Origin: Scatosoma sp045654025
GTDB taxonomy: Bacteria; Bacillota; Clostridia; Christensenellales; Borkfalkiaceae
DNA: 8,127 bases
Direction of reading: 5' to 3'
NCBI GenBank assembly: GCA_045654025.1
Contig: JAZOMO010000035.1
Span: 1-8,127 of the forward strand
Made by a program: the position numbers and the translations under genes. Below are positions 1 through 7,142 of this stretch, piece after piece. Positions within the stretch are counted from its first letter, which is position 1. Each line of letters starts with the position of its first letter. The notes beneath the pieces are model-generated. The model was not told the DNA's origin. It saw only the letters and a program-made list of their open reading frames with translations, and did no database searches.

Positions 1-11
1 TACCTTTGGTT

Positions 12-21
12 GGGTATACCC
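12..21. promoter_or_regulatory. GGGTATACCC perfect palindrome upstream of leuA
   Basis: A perfect 10-bp palindrome lies 16 bp before the leuA start codon. As RNA it could not form a useful hairpin because it leaves no loop, so if functional it would more likely be a DNA operator half or the edge of a larger site outside the window. A 10-bp palindrome can occur by chance, and no -10/-35 or T-box motif is visible in the 37 bp available. Confidence 0.15.
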
Positions 22-37
22 CCTGTAAGAGAGAGAA

Positions 38-1726
38 ATGAAAAATACGAATAAGTACGAAAAACAATATTTTCTGCCGCAGGGCGTGACGATGGAGTGG
101 ATGAAGAAAACCGCCATCGAGAAACCGCCCGTGTGGTGTAGTGTGGACCTGCGCGACGGCAATCAGGCGCTGATCGTGCCGATGAGCCTCGAGGAAAAAC
201 TGCGTTTCTTCGAGGTGCTGTGCAAAGTGGGCTTTAAGGAAATCGAGGTCGGTTTCCCTGCGGCAAGCGAAACGGAATACGAATTCTGCCGCGCGCTCAT
301 CGAACGGAACTTGATTCCCGACGACGTCGTCATTCAAGTCTTAACGCAGGCAAGAGAACATATCATCGCCAAGACCTTTGAGGCAATCAAGGGCGCAAAG
401 AAGGCGATTGTACACGTCTACAACTCCACCTCTAAAGCGCAGAGAGAACAGGTGTTCAAAAAGGATAAAGAGGCTATCAAGGAGATTGCTATCTTCGGCG
501 CAACGCTCTGTAAGCAGTACAAGGACGCTGCTGAGGGGAAAATTACTTTGGAATACTCCCCCGAAAGCTTTACGGGAACAGAACCCGAATTTGCCGCAGA
601 GGTGTGCAACGCGGTGCTGGACGTATGGCAACCGACGGCAGGGGACGAGGCGATTATCAACCTGCCCGTGACGGTGGCGCATTCCATGCCTCACGTCTAT
701 GCGGCGCAGGTCGAATACATGGACAAGAACTTGCGCTATCGCGAGCACGTGGTGCTCTCCCTGCATCCGCACAACGACCGTGGTACGGGGATCGCGGACA
801 CCGAAATGGGCTTGCTGGCTGGCGGCGACAGAGTAGAGGGCACGCTGTTTGGTAACGGCGAACGCACGGGCAACGTGGACGTCATTACTTTGGCGCTGAA
901 TATGTATTCGCAAGGGGTTGACCCGAAGCTTGATTTCTCCGACCTGCCTGCGATTACCAAGGTCTACGAAGAAGTGACGAGAATGCGCGTGCCTGAACGG
1001 CAACCGTACAGCGGCGCGCTGGTATTTGCGGCGTTCTCGGGTTCGCACCAAGACGCGATTGCAAAGGGGATGAAATTCCGTGAGGAAACGCATACGGGGG
1101 TATGGAACGTACCCTACCTGCCGTTAGACCCTGCCGACGTTGGCAGAGTGTACGAGGCGGACGTCATCCGTATCAACTCGCAATCGGGCAAGGGGGGCAT
1201 CGGGTATATTCTTGAAACGCAGTTCCACCTCTCCCTGCCTGCGAAATTCCGCGAAGCGTTCGGCTACCACGTCAAGAGCATTTCCGACCATGCGCATAGG
1301 GAGCTCGCCTCGCAAGAGGTACACGACATCTTCGTCCGCGACTTCGTCAACGTGCAGTCCCCTCTGTCCTTGTTGAAAGCAAGCTTTGAGGCAGAGCACG
1401 AATTCGACGGCGTGGAATACGAGGAAGAAGTCTGGGCAAAGCTGACCGTATCGAAGGACGGTGAAGAAAAGACGATTTCCGAGCACGGCAACGGGCGCTT
1501 GGATGCGGCGTGCAACGCCCTCAGAAGATATTTGGGCGAAAGCTTTGTGGTCGAAACCTATACCGAGCACGCTTTGGAGGAAAAATCCACCTCGAAAGCG
1601 GCATCCTACGTCGGTATTTTCAAGGACGGAAAAACCTACTGGGGCGCAGGGATACATACCGACATTATGACTTCGTCGCTGAACGCGCTTATATCCGCTG
1701 TCAATAAGATGTTGTCGGACGCTTGA
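38..1726 (+). CDS. leuA: 2-isopropylmalate synthase, long type-2 form (LeuA2)
   Basis: Condenses 2-oxoisovalerate with acetyl-CoA to 2-isopropylmalate, the committed step of leucine synthesis in the cytoplasm. The 562-residue product has the HMGL-like TIM barrel: the DLRDGNQ metal/substrate motif at residues 37-43, EYSPE at 172-176, the metal-binding HPHND at 243-247 and FGNGERTGN at 271-279. The GSHQDA segment at 335-340 follows. Residues about 455-560 match the LeuA allosteric domain (NGRLDAACNAL, then WGAGIHTDI and SSLNALISAVN), so leucine feedback inhibition is likely. Length and the long N-terminal lead before DLRDG fit the type-2 family of actinobacteria and some clostridia, not the short ~510-residue form. 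Residue 47 is Val where I recall Asp as common in the family (ALIDPM). The start at 38 gives the usual N-terminal length; its RBS is only a weak GAGAGA purine stretch. ilvB begins 28 bp after the TGA stop. Confidence 0.96.
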   Translation: MKNTNKYEKQYFLPQGVTMEWMKKTAIEKPPVWCSVDLRDGNQALIVPMSLEEKLRFFEVLCKVGFKEIEVGFPAASETEYEFCRALIERNLIPDDVVIQVLTQAREHIIAKTFEAIKGAKKAIVHVYNSTSKAQREQVFKKDKEAIKEIAIFGATLCKQYKDAAEGKITLEYSPESFTGTEPEFAAEVCNAVLDVWQPTAGDEAIINLPVTVAHSMPHVYAAQVEYMDKNLRYREHVVLSLHPHNDRGTGIADTEMGLLAGGDRVEGTLFGNGERTGNVDVITLALNMYSQGVDPKLDFSDLPAITKVYEEVTRMRVPERQPYSGALVFAAFSGSHQDAIAKGMKFREETHTGVWNVPYLPLDPADVGRVYEADVIRINSQSGKGGIGYILETQFHLSLPAKFREAFGYHVKSISDHAHRELASQEVHDIFVRDFVNVQSPLSLLKASFEAEHEFDGVEYEEEVWAKLTVSKDGEEKTISEHGNGRLDAACNALRRYLGESFVVETYTEHALEEKSTSKAASYVGIFKDGKTYWGAGIHTDIMTSSLNALISAVNKMLSDA

Positions 1727-1754
1727 CGAAACACGAGAGAGAAAGGAGTACATT

Positions 1755-3440
1755 ATGAAATTAAAAGGCGCAGAAATTTTGGTAAAGACTCTGATTGAGC
1801 AGGGTACGACCGACGTATTCGGTTATCCCGGCGGTCAGGTCATCAATATCTACGACGCTCTGTATAAATACAAGGACGAAATCAACCACATTCTCACCGC
1901 GCACGAGCAGGGCGCTTCGCACGCGGCGGACGGCTATTCGCGCGCAACGGGTAAAGTGGGCGTGTGTCTTGCAACCTCGGGCCCGGGCGCAACCAACCTC
2001 GTCACGGGGATTGCAACTGCGATGCTGGACTCTATCCCGATGGTAGCAATCACGGGCAACGTGCCCAATTCGCTCATCGGTAAGGACAGCTTCCAAGAGA
2101 TTGACATTACGGGCGTCACCCTTCCTATCACGAAACACAACTTCTTTGTAAAGAGCGTTGCAGACCTTGCGGACACCATTCGTCAGGCGTTTGCGATTGC
2201 AAAGTCGGGCAGACCCGGACCCGTCCTCGTGGATATCCCCAAGGACGTGCAGGTTGCCGAATACGATTACGAACCTCAGCCCGTTGTGGGAAAAATCCCC
2301 CTGCCTAAGGTTTCCGAAGAGGAGATTGACAAGGCGGTACAGCTGATTATGCAGGCGGAAAGACCGTACATCTACGTAGGCGGCGGCGCGGCAGGCTTGG
2401 GGCTTGGCGACGAAGTGGTGGAATTTGCGTACAAGATTGACGGTGTCATCGGTTGCTCGTTTATGGGCTTGTCCGCAGTCCCTGACAACGACCCCAGATT
2501 TTTGGGGATGCAGGGGATGCACGGGCACTACGCATCGAGTATGGCGCAAAACGAGAGCGACCTCATCTTGGGCGTCGGCGTTCGTTTCTCTGATAGAGCA
2601 ACAGGCAACGTCGCAAAGTTTGCGAAGAAGAGCAAGATTATTCAGCTTGACCCCGACTCTGCGGAAATCAACAAGAACGTGCAGGTAGACCTTGGCTTAA
2701 TCGGTGATATTGAGGATGCGTTGCTTAGAATTATGGCGAAGTGCCAGAAGGCAAGCCACCCTAAATGGATTGCGCGTGTAGAACAGCTGAAGGCAGAAGA
2801 GCTGGCAAACGAACAAGCGCTTGCGGCAAAGAACACGCAGAGCATTACCCCTAAGCAGATTTTCGATATCATCAACGCAAACAAGTCGGACAACACGATT
2901 GTGGCAACCGACGTAGGTCAGCATCAGATGTGGGCGGCGCAATACACGCAGTTTAGTCGGCCTCGCCGTTTTGTTTCTAGCGGTGGCTTGGGGACGATGG
3001 GCTTTGGCTTAGGAGCGGCGATGGGCGCGTACGTAGCAACGGGCGACCCCACCGTACTCATCACGGGCGACGGCAGCTTTGGGATGAATTTGAACGAGCT
3101 GGCTACCGCTGTATCCTATAACATTCCCGTTATCATCGTACTGCTGAACAACGGCGTTCTCGGTATGGTAAGACAATGGCAGACTTTGTTCTTTGGCAAG
3201 CGTTATTCGCAGACGGTACTTTCCCGTCAGACCGATTTCGTCAAGCTTGCGGAATCGTTCGGCGCGCTTGGTATGAAGGCAGAAACGCCTGAAGAGTTTG
3301 CGGCGGCGTTCAAGGCGGCGCAGGCAGCAGGCAGACCTGCGGTCATCGACGTCACCGTTGGTAAGGACGAAATGGTGTTGCCCATGCTTCCTCCTGGTGG
3401 CGCAATTGACGACATCATCGTAAAGATTGAAGAAAAGTAA
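1755..3440 (+). CDS. ilvB: Acetolactate (acetohydroxyacid) synthase, large catalytic subunit
   Basis: ThDP-dependent enzyme that joins two pyruvates into 2-acetolactate, or pyruvate and 2-oxobutyrate into 2-aceto-2-hydroxybutyrate: the first common step of valine/leucine and isoleucine synthesis. The 561-residue product has full family length. The N-terminal ThDP domain has GYPGG at 23-27 and the catalytic glutamate E51 in HEQGASHAADGYSR. FQEID at 113-117 follows, then the central FAD-type domain (about 185-350). The C-terminal ThDP domain carries GDGSFGMN at 438-445, ending in NN at 465-466 (the ThDP/Mg motif), followed by MVRQWQ at 471-476. The adjacent ilvN supports biosynthetic AHAS rather than the catabolic FAD-independent acetolactate synthase. 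An AAAGGAG at 1742-1748, six bases before the ATG, fixes the start. The TAA stop is followed 11 bp later by ilvN, suggesting translational coupling. Confidence 0.97.
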   Translation: MKLKGAEILVKTLIEQGTTDVFGYPGGQVINIYDALYKYKDEINHILTAHEQGASHAADGYSRATGKVGVCLATSGPGATNLVTGIATAMLDSIPMVAITGNVPNSLIGKDSFQEIDITGVTLPITKHNFFVKSVADLADTIRQAFAIAKSGRPGPVLVDIPKDVQVAEYDYEPQPVVGKIPLPKVSEEEIDKAVQLIMQAERPYIYVGGGAAGLGLGDEVVEFAYKIDGVIGCSFMGLSAVPDNDPRFLGMQGMHGHYASSMAQNESDLILGVGVRFSDRATGNVAKFAKKSKIIQLDPDSAEINKNVQVDLGLIGDIEDALLRIMAKCQKASHPKWIARVEQLKAEELANEQALAAKNTQSITPKQIFDIINANKSDNTIVATDVGQHQMWAAQYTQFSRPRRFVSSGGLGTMGFGLGAAMGAYVATGDPTVLITGDGSFGMNLNELATAVSYNIPVIIVLLNNGVLGMVRQWQTLFFGKRYSQTVLSRQTDFVKLAESFGALGMKAETPEEFAAAFKAAQAAGRPAVIDVTVGKDEMVLPMLPPGGAIDDIIVKIEEK

Positions 3441-3451
3441 GGGGGCGCAAC

Positions 3452-3949
3452 ATGGAAAACAAGTTTATTATCGCAGTATACGTAGATAACCAGTTTGGTG
3501 TTTTGACAAGGGTCACGGGCTTGTTCTCACGCAGAGGTTTTAACATTGATTCCTTGACGGTAGGTGTCACTGAATGCCCTGAATATTCCCGTATCACCAT
3601 CACGATGCACGGCGACGAGCATGCAAAGGCGCAGGTTATCAACCAGCTGAACAAGCTGATTAACGTCAAGAAAGTCGAGGTGTTGGAAGAAGAGGCAACC
3701 AAGCGAGAGCTGATGTTGATTAAGGTCAAACATACCTCTGGCACGCGGACGGAGATTATGACCGCGGTAGACGTATTCCGCGCGAAGGTTATCGATTATT
3801 CGCCTGCGGAAATGTGTATCGAGGTGACGGGCGATCCTCAGAAGATGGATGCGTTCGTGGCGCTGATGCAACCCTTCGGGATTATGGAAATGTGCCGTAC
3901 GGGTATCGTAGCTCTGGATAGAGGGAGCATCACTTTACTCAATAAATAA
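3452..3949 (+). CDS. ilvN: Acetolactate synthase, small regulatory subunit
   Basis: Regulatory partner of IlvB: it raises catalytic activity and confers valine feedback inhibition. The 165-residue protein has an N-terminal ACT domain (about residues 4-78) with the family signature GVLTRVTGLFSRRGFNIDSL. N13, G16 and N31 line up with the E. coli IlvH valine-site residues N11, G14 and N29, so valine sensing is probably intact. The C-terminal half (about 85-160, including RELMLIKV and RTGIVALDRG) is the usual second domain of this family. Its Shine-Dalgarno is the GGGGG run at 3441-3445, immediately after the ilvB stop codon and six bases before the ATG, so ribosomes ending ilvB are well placed to start here. 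The next gene, ilvC, follows after a 34-bp AT-rich gap. It could equally be called ilvH; the function is the same. Confidence 0.96.
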   Translation: MENKFIIAVYVDNQFGVLTRVTGLFSRRGFNIDSLTVGVTECPEYSRITITMHGDEHAKAQVINQLNKLINVKKVEVLEEEATKRELMLIKVKHTSGTRTEIMTAVDVFRAKVIDYSPAEMCIEVTGDPQKMDAFVALMQPFGIMEMCRTGIVALDRGSITLLNK

Positions 3950-3983
3950 AAAATTTTTAACCTATAAAAGGAGAAATAGGAAT

Positions 3984-5000
3984 ATGCGTAAAATTTATTA
4001 TCAACAGGACTGTAACTTAGACAAGTTGGCAAACAAGACGGTAGCAATCATCGGCTACGGCTCGCAGGGCCATGCGCACGCGCTCAACCTCAAGGATTCG
4101 GGCGTTAAAGTTGTCGTTGGTCTGTACGAAGGCAGCAAGAGCTGGGCAAAGGCAGAAAAGCAGGGCTTGACCGTTATGACCTCCGCAGAAGCTGCAAAGG
4201 TTGCTGACGTTATCATGATTCTCATCAACGATGAAAAGCAGGCAAAATTATACAAAGAAAGCATCGAACCCAACCTTACCGAAGGTAAGACCTTGGCGTT
4301 CGCGCACGGCTTTAATATTCACTTTGGTTGCATTAAGCCCCCGAAGGACGTCAACGTTATCATGATCGCGCCTAAGGGCCCTGGCCACACGGTACGCAGT
4401 GAATATCAGGTAGGTAAGGGTGTTCCTTGCTTAATCGCAGTAGAACAGGATGCAACGGGCGATGCGCTTGACATCGGTTTGGCATACGCTTTGGGTATCG
4501 GCGGCGCAAGAGCAGGCGTTTTGGAAACGGACTTCCGTACGGAAACGGAAACCGACCTCTTCGGCGAACAGGCGGTACTTTGCGGCGGTGTTTGCGCACT
4601 GATGCAGGCAGGCTTTGAAACGCTGACCGAAGCAGGCTATGACCCCAGAAACGCTTACTTTGAATGTATCCACGAAATGAAGCTCATCGTAGACCTCATC
4701 TATCAGAGCGGTTTCGAAGGTATGCGCTATTCCATCTCCAACACGGCAGAATACGGCGACTACATCACCGGCCCGAAGATCATCACCGAAGAAACCAAGA
4801 AGGCAATGAAGAAGGTTTTGAAGGACATCCAAGACGGTACGTTCGCAAAGGATTTCTTGCTCGATATGTCCGAAGGCGGTGCGCAGGTACACTTCAACGC
4901 AATGAGAAAGCTTGCATCCGAGCATCCTTCCGAAGTGGTTGGTAAGGATATTCGTAAGTTGTATAGCTGGGCTGACGAAGAAAAGTTCATCAACAACTAA
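3984..5000 (+). CDS. ilvC: Ketol-acid reductoisomerase, class I (short form)
   Basis: Converts acetolactate to 2,3-dihydroxyisovalerate (and acetohydroxybutyrate to the isoleucine equivalent) by Mg-dependent alkyl migration and NAD(P)H reduction. The 338-residue length matches class I KARI. The N-terminal Rossmann domain has GYGSQGHAHALNLKDSG at 24-40. The cofactor-specificity loop GLYEGSKSW (46-54) keeps Ser51, Lys52 and Ser53, favouring NADPH by inference. The catalytic histidine is H108 in AHGFN. The knotted C-terminal domain supplies the metal ligands D191 and E195 in DLFGEQ and the acidic pair E227/E231 in FECIHE. S250/S252 in RYSISNTAEYGD fit the substrate loop. AAAGGAG at 3967-3973 is 10 bases from the ATG, with a closer AGG at 3978-3980. 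The TAA stop is followed one base later by the repeat array. Confidence 0.97.
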   Translation: MRKIYYQQDCNLDKLANKTVAIIGYGSQGHAHALNLKDSGVKVVVGLYEGSKSWAKAEKQGLTVMTSAEAAKVADVIMILINDEKQAKLYKESIEPNLTEGKTLAFAHGFNIHFGCIKPPKDVNVIMIAPKGPGHTVRSEYQVGKGVPCLIAVEQDATGDALDIGLAYALGIGGARAGVLETDFRTETETDLFGEQAVLCGGVCALMQAGFETLTEAGYDPRNAYFECIHEMKLIVDLIYQSGFEGMRYSISNTAEYGDYITGPKIITEETKKAMKKVLKDIQDGTFAKDFLLDMSEGGAQVHFNAMRKLASEHPSEVVGKDIRKLYSWADEEKFINN

Positions 5001-5001
5001 A

Positions 5002-5127
5002 AAACGTTGGATTTGCGGCGCAATACTTTGTCGGGCTTACGTTTTCCCTCGGTCACGTACGTCTATGTACGCTCCCGTCGGGAAAGCCGCACCCTCCGCG
5101 TCTTGCTTGCAACTGCAACGTTTTTGC
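5002..5127. repeat. Tandem repeat unit R1 (126 bp, CGTAC-type hairpin)
   Basis: First of three head-to-tail units, beginning one base after the last base of the ilvC stop codon. In + strand order it contains the near-palindrome TTGCGGCGCAA (5013-5023), then a central stem in which TTTCCC pairs with GGGAAA. The apex of that stem is CGTAC-GTCTAT-GTACG (5056-5071). A third segment, TTGCA...TGCAA, lies near 5107-5129. The unit is about 90% identical to the unit after ilvD (R5) by hand alignment. It reads as structured non-coding DNA/RNA. No known family name is claimed. Confidence 0.9.
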
Positions 5128-5253
5128 AAACGGCGGATATACTGCGCAATACTTTGTCGGGCTTACGTTTTCCCTCGCTCATTTACCTCTGTAAATATCC
5201 CGTCGGGGAAGCCTCGTTCGCCTGGTCTTGCTTGTATCTACACCGTTTTTACA
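5128..5253. repeat. Tandem repeat unit R2 (126 bp, ATTTAC-type hairpin)
   Basis: Exactly the same length as R1 and contiguous with it. It shares the CAATACTTTGTCGGGCTTAC block (5147-5166), but the central apex is replaced by ATTTAC-CTCT-GTAAAT (5181-5196), which still pairs perfectly. The 3' segment is TTGTA...TACAA (5233-5254, running one base into the next unit) instead of TTGCA...TGCAA, again keeping pairing. The TTGCG half of the first palindrome is reduced here to TGCGCA. Confidence 0.88.
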
Positions 5254-5378
5254 AAACGACGGACTTGCGGCGCAATACGGCGTTGAACTTGCGTTTCCCC
5301 TCGCTCATTTACTTCTGTAAATATCCCGACGGGAAAGCCTCGTTCGCCTTGTCTTGCTTGCAACTGCAACGTTTTTGC
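5254..5378. repeat. Tandem repeat unit R3 (125 bp, ATTTAC-type hairpin)
   Basis: Third contiguous unit. It has the same apex arms as R2 with a TTCT loop (ATTTAC/GTAAAT, 5307-5322) and the TTTCCC/GGGAAA outer stem. The 3' segment returns to the R1 version, TTGCA...TGCAA. After CAATAC it diverges (GGCGTTGAACTTGCG instead of the TTTGTCGGGCTTACG block of R1 and R2), so its outer stem is shorter. It looks like a chimera of the two subtypes or a diverged copy. Confidence 0.86.
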
Positions 5379-5422
5379 AAACTGTAAATTTGCGGTGCAA
5401 TACGGCAAACAAAACTTTGCGT
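5379..5422. repeat. Degenerate, truncated repeat unit R4
   Basis: Starts at the expected period after R3 with AAACTGTAAATTTGCGGTGC and continues through AATACGGC, matching R3. It then has an AACTTTGCGT that resembles R3's AACTTGCGT before the sequence becomes unique. The first palindrome is kept as TTGC-GGT-GCAA. The rest of the unit is absent or replaced by the hairpin at 5419-5454. Confidence 0.65.
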
Positions 5423-5454
5423 GAATGGGAAATGCCTATTTTTTCCATTCACGC
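5419..5454 (+). terminator. Strong hairpin before ilvD, possible terminator or mRNA structure
   Basis: GCGTGAATGG pairs perfectly with CCATTCACGC. A G-T wobble and three A-T pairs extend the stem to 14 bp, closing an 8-base loop (5433-5440). It is followed by TTTAACACTTT rather than a clean T-run, so it is at best a weak intrinsic terminator. It could instead be an attenuator-like, processing or stabilising structure. It ends 29 bp before the ilvD ATG and leaves the ilvD RBS (AAAGG, 5472-5476) free. Confidence 0.45.
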
Positions 5455-5483
5455 TTTAACACTTTCCTTACAAAGGTATCATC

Positions 5484-7142
5484 ATGATTAAAGAAACAAT
5501 AGTAGACGGATTTCACAATGCTCCGCATCGTTCCTTGTACCATGCGTTGGGCTTGACGGACGAGGAGCTTTCTCGCCCATTGATCGGCGTAGTATGTTCC
5601 TACAACGAAATCGTGCCGGGACATAAGGATCTCGACAAAATTTGCGACGCGGTAAAGATGGGCGTTGCAATGGCAGGCGGTACGCCGATTATGTTCCCTG
5701 CAATCACCGTTTGTGATGGGATTGGGATGGGGCACGTCGGTATGAAGTACTCCCTCGTCACCCGTGATTTGATTGCGGACAGCACTGAGGCGATGGTCAT
5801 GGCGCACGGCTTTGACGGCCTCGTTATGATTCCCAACTGCGACAAAAACGTGCCTGGCCTTTTGATGGCGGCGGCGCGTTTGAATATCCCGACGGTCTTC
5901 GTTTCGGGCGGCCCGATGCTGGCAGGCAGAGTTGGCGGCAAAAAACGTTCGCTCTCCAGTATGTTCGAGGCGGTGGGCGCGTACAAAGCAGGAAAAATCG
6001 ACGAATGTCAGCTGTCGGAATTCGAACGCAAGGTATGTCCTACCTGCGGTTCGTGTTCGGGTATGTATACGGCAAACTCCATGAACTGCCTGACCGAAGT
6101 GTTGGGTATGGGCTTGCGTGGCAACGGTACGATTCCTGCGGTGTACTCTGCGAGAATCGAGCTTGCAAAGCACGCAGGTATGCAGGTAATGGAGCTTGTG
6201 AAAAAGCAAATCAAGCCTCGCGATATTATGACGAAATCGGCAATCCGCAACGCAATCATCGCAGACATGGCGCTGGGTTGTTCGACGAACAGTATGTTGC
6301 ACTTGCCGGCAATCGCCAACGAGTGCGGCGTTCCCTTCTCCTTGGAAGAAGTCAACGAAATCAGCGAACGCACCCCCAACCTTTGCCACCTTGCGCCGGC
6401 AGGTCCTACCTATATGGAAGACCTCAACGAAGCAGGCGGCGTGTACGCTGTCTTGAAGGAGTTGGAAGGGCTGAACTTGCTTGATACGTCCGTTTTGACC
6501 TGCACGGGTAAGACGATGCAGGAAAACTTGGTGGGCGTAAGAAACCTCGACACCGAGGTCATCCGCACCCCTGAAACGGCGTTTACGAAGACGGGCGGTA
6601 TTGCGGTTTTGAAAGGCAACCTTGCCCCTGACGGATGCGTGGTAAAGCGTTCTGCGGTGGCGGAAGAAATGCTTGTACACGAAGGCCCTGCTAAGGTATT
6701 CGAGAGCGAGGAAGAAACGATTGCCGCAATCTATGCAGGCAAAATCGTCAAAGGGGACGTGGTGGTCATTCGCTATGAAGGCCCTGCGGGCGGACCTGGT
6801 ATGCGTGAAATGCTTTCCCCGACCTCTGCGATTGCAGGCATGGGCCTCGATAAGGACGTAGCCTTGATTACGGACGGCAGATTCTCGGGCGCAACCCGTG
6901 GCGCGTCCATCGGTCACGTTTCCCCCGAGGCAGTTTCGGGTGGCACGATTGCCTACGTCAAGGATGGCGATATCATCTCCATCAATATCCCTGCCTATAC
7001 CATTGAACTCAAAGTATCCGATGAAGAACTTGCAAAGCGTAAAGCAGAAATGCCCTTAAAGCGCAAGGAAGTTTCGGGCTATTTGAAGCGGTATGCGGCG
7101 CAGGTGTCTTCTGCCGACAAAGGCGCAATCATCAATAAGTAA
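5484..7142 (+). CDS. ilvD: Dihydroxy-acid dehydratase, 4Fe-4S-type short form
   Basis: Dehydrates 2,3-dihydroxyisovalerate and 2,3-dihydroxy-3-methylvalerate to the 2-oxoacids that are transaminated to valine and isoleucine; it also supplies the LeuA substrate. The 552-residue length fits the Firmicutes form. Visible motifs are CDGI with metal ligand D78, PNCDKNVPG with C119/D120 and the likely carbamylated K121, and CPTCGSCSGMYTANSMNC at 185-202 with cluster cysteine C191. GGPGMREML (435-443), TDGRFSG (462-468) and GHVSPEA (476-482) follow. The N-terminal segment has VPGH (44-47) as in the E. coli 4Fe-4S enzyme rather than the TPCN-type cysteine of 2Fe-2S homologues, so it is probably oxygen-sensitive. 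Residue 38 is Cys where I expect Asn in related sequences (VNSYNE). AAAGG at 5472-5476, seven bases from the ATG, sets the start. The first repeat base after the gene overlaps the TAA stop. Confidence 0.96.
   Translation: MIKETIVDGFHNAPHRSLYHALGLTDEELSRPLIGVVCSYNEIVPGHKDLDKICDAVKMGVAMAGGTPIMFPAITVCDGIGMGHVGMKYSLVTRDLIADSTEAMVMAHGFDGLVMIPNCDKNVPGLLMAAARLNIPTVFVSGGPMLAGRVGGKKRSLSSMFEAVGAYKAGKIDECQLSEFERKVCPTCGSCSGMYTANSMNCLTEVLGMGLRGNGTIPAVYSARIELAKHAGMQVMELVKKQIKPRDIMTKSAIRNAIIADMALGCSTNSMLHLPAIANECGVPFSLEEVNEISERTPNLCHLAPAGPTYMEDLNEAGGVYAVLKELEGLNLLDTSVLTCTGKTMQENLVGVRNLDTEVIRTPETAFTKTGGIAVLKGNLAPDGCVVKRSAVAEEMLVHEGPAKVFESEEETIAAIYAGKIVKGDVVVIRYEGPAGGPGMREMLSPTSAIAGMGLDKDVALITDGRFSGATRGASIGHVSPEAVSGGTIAYVKDGDIISINIPAYTIELKVSDEELAKRKAEMPLKRKEVSGYLKRYAAQVSSADKGAIINK

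Noticed and set aside
1..37. T-box leucine/valine leader upstream of leuA
   Set aside because: Only 37 bp are present and the conserved T-box sequence and terminator stem are not visible; the palindrome alone does not support it.
341..1093. A 250-codon - strand frame opposite leuA
   Set aside because: Shadow of leuA codon use; no RBS, no recognisable domain, and the + strand product is unambiguous.
1761..2549. A 262-codon - strand frame opposite ilvB
   Set aside because: Antisense shadow within the conserved ThDP-binding coding region; no independent support.
3948..3983. Promoter or terminator in the AT-rich ilvN-ilvC gap (AAAAAATTTTT, TATAAAAG)
   Set aside because: No stem of useful GC content and no paired -35/-10 elements at a sensible spacing; the gap is just long enough for the ilvC ribosome binding site.
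5002..5422. CRISPR array
   Set aside because: The whole ~126-bp unit repeats without unique spacers, and units are far longer than CRISPR repeats.
5436..6917. A 493-codon open frame on the - strand, nearly the full length of ilvD
   Set aside because: It lies entirely antisense to a clearly conserved gene; its translation is rich in Arg/His/Val with no recognisable domain, and such frames arise from GC-biased third positions of the real gene.
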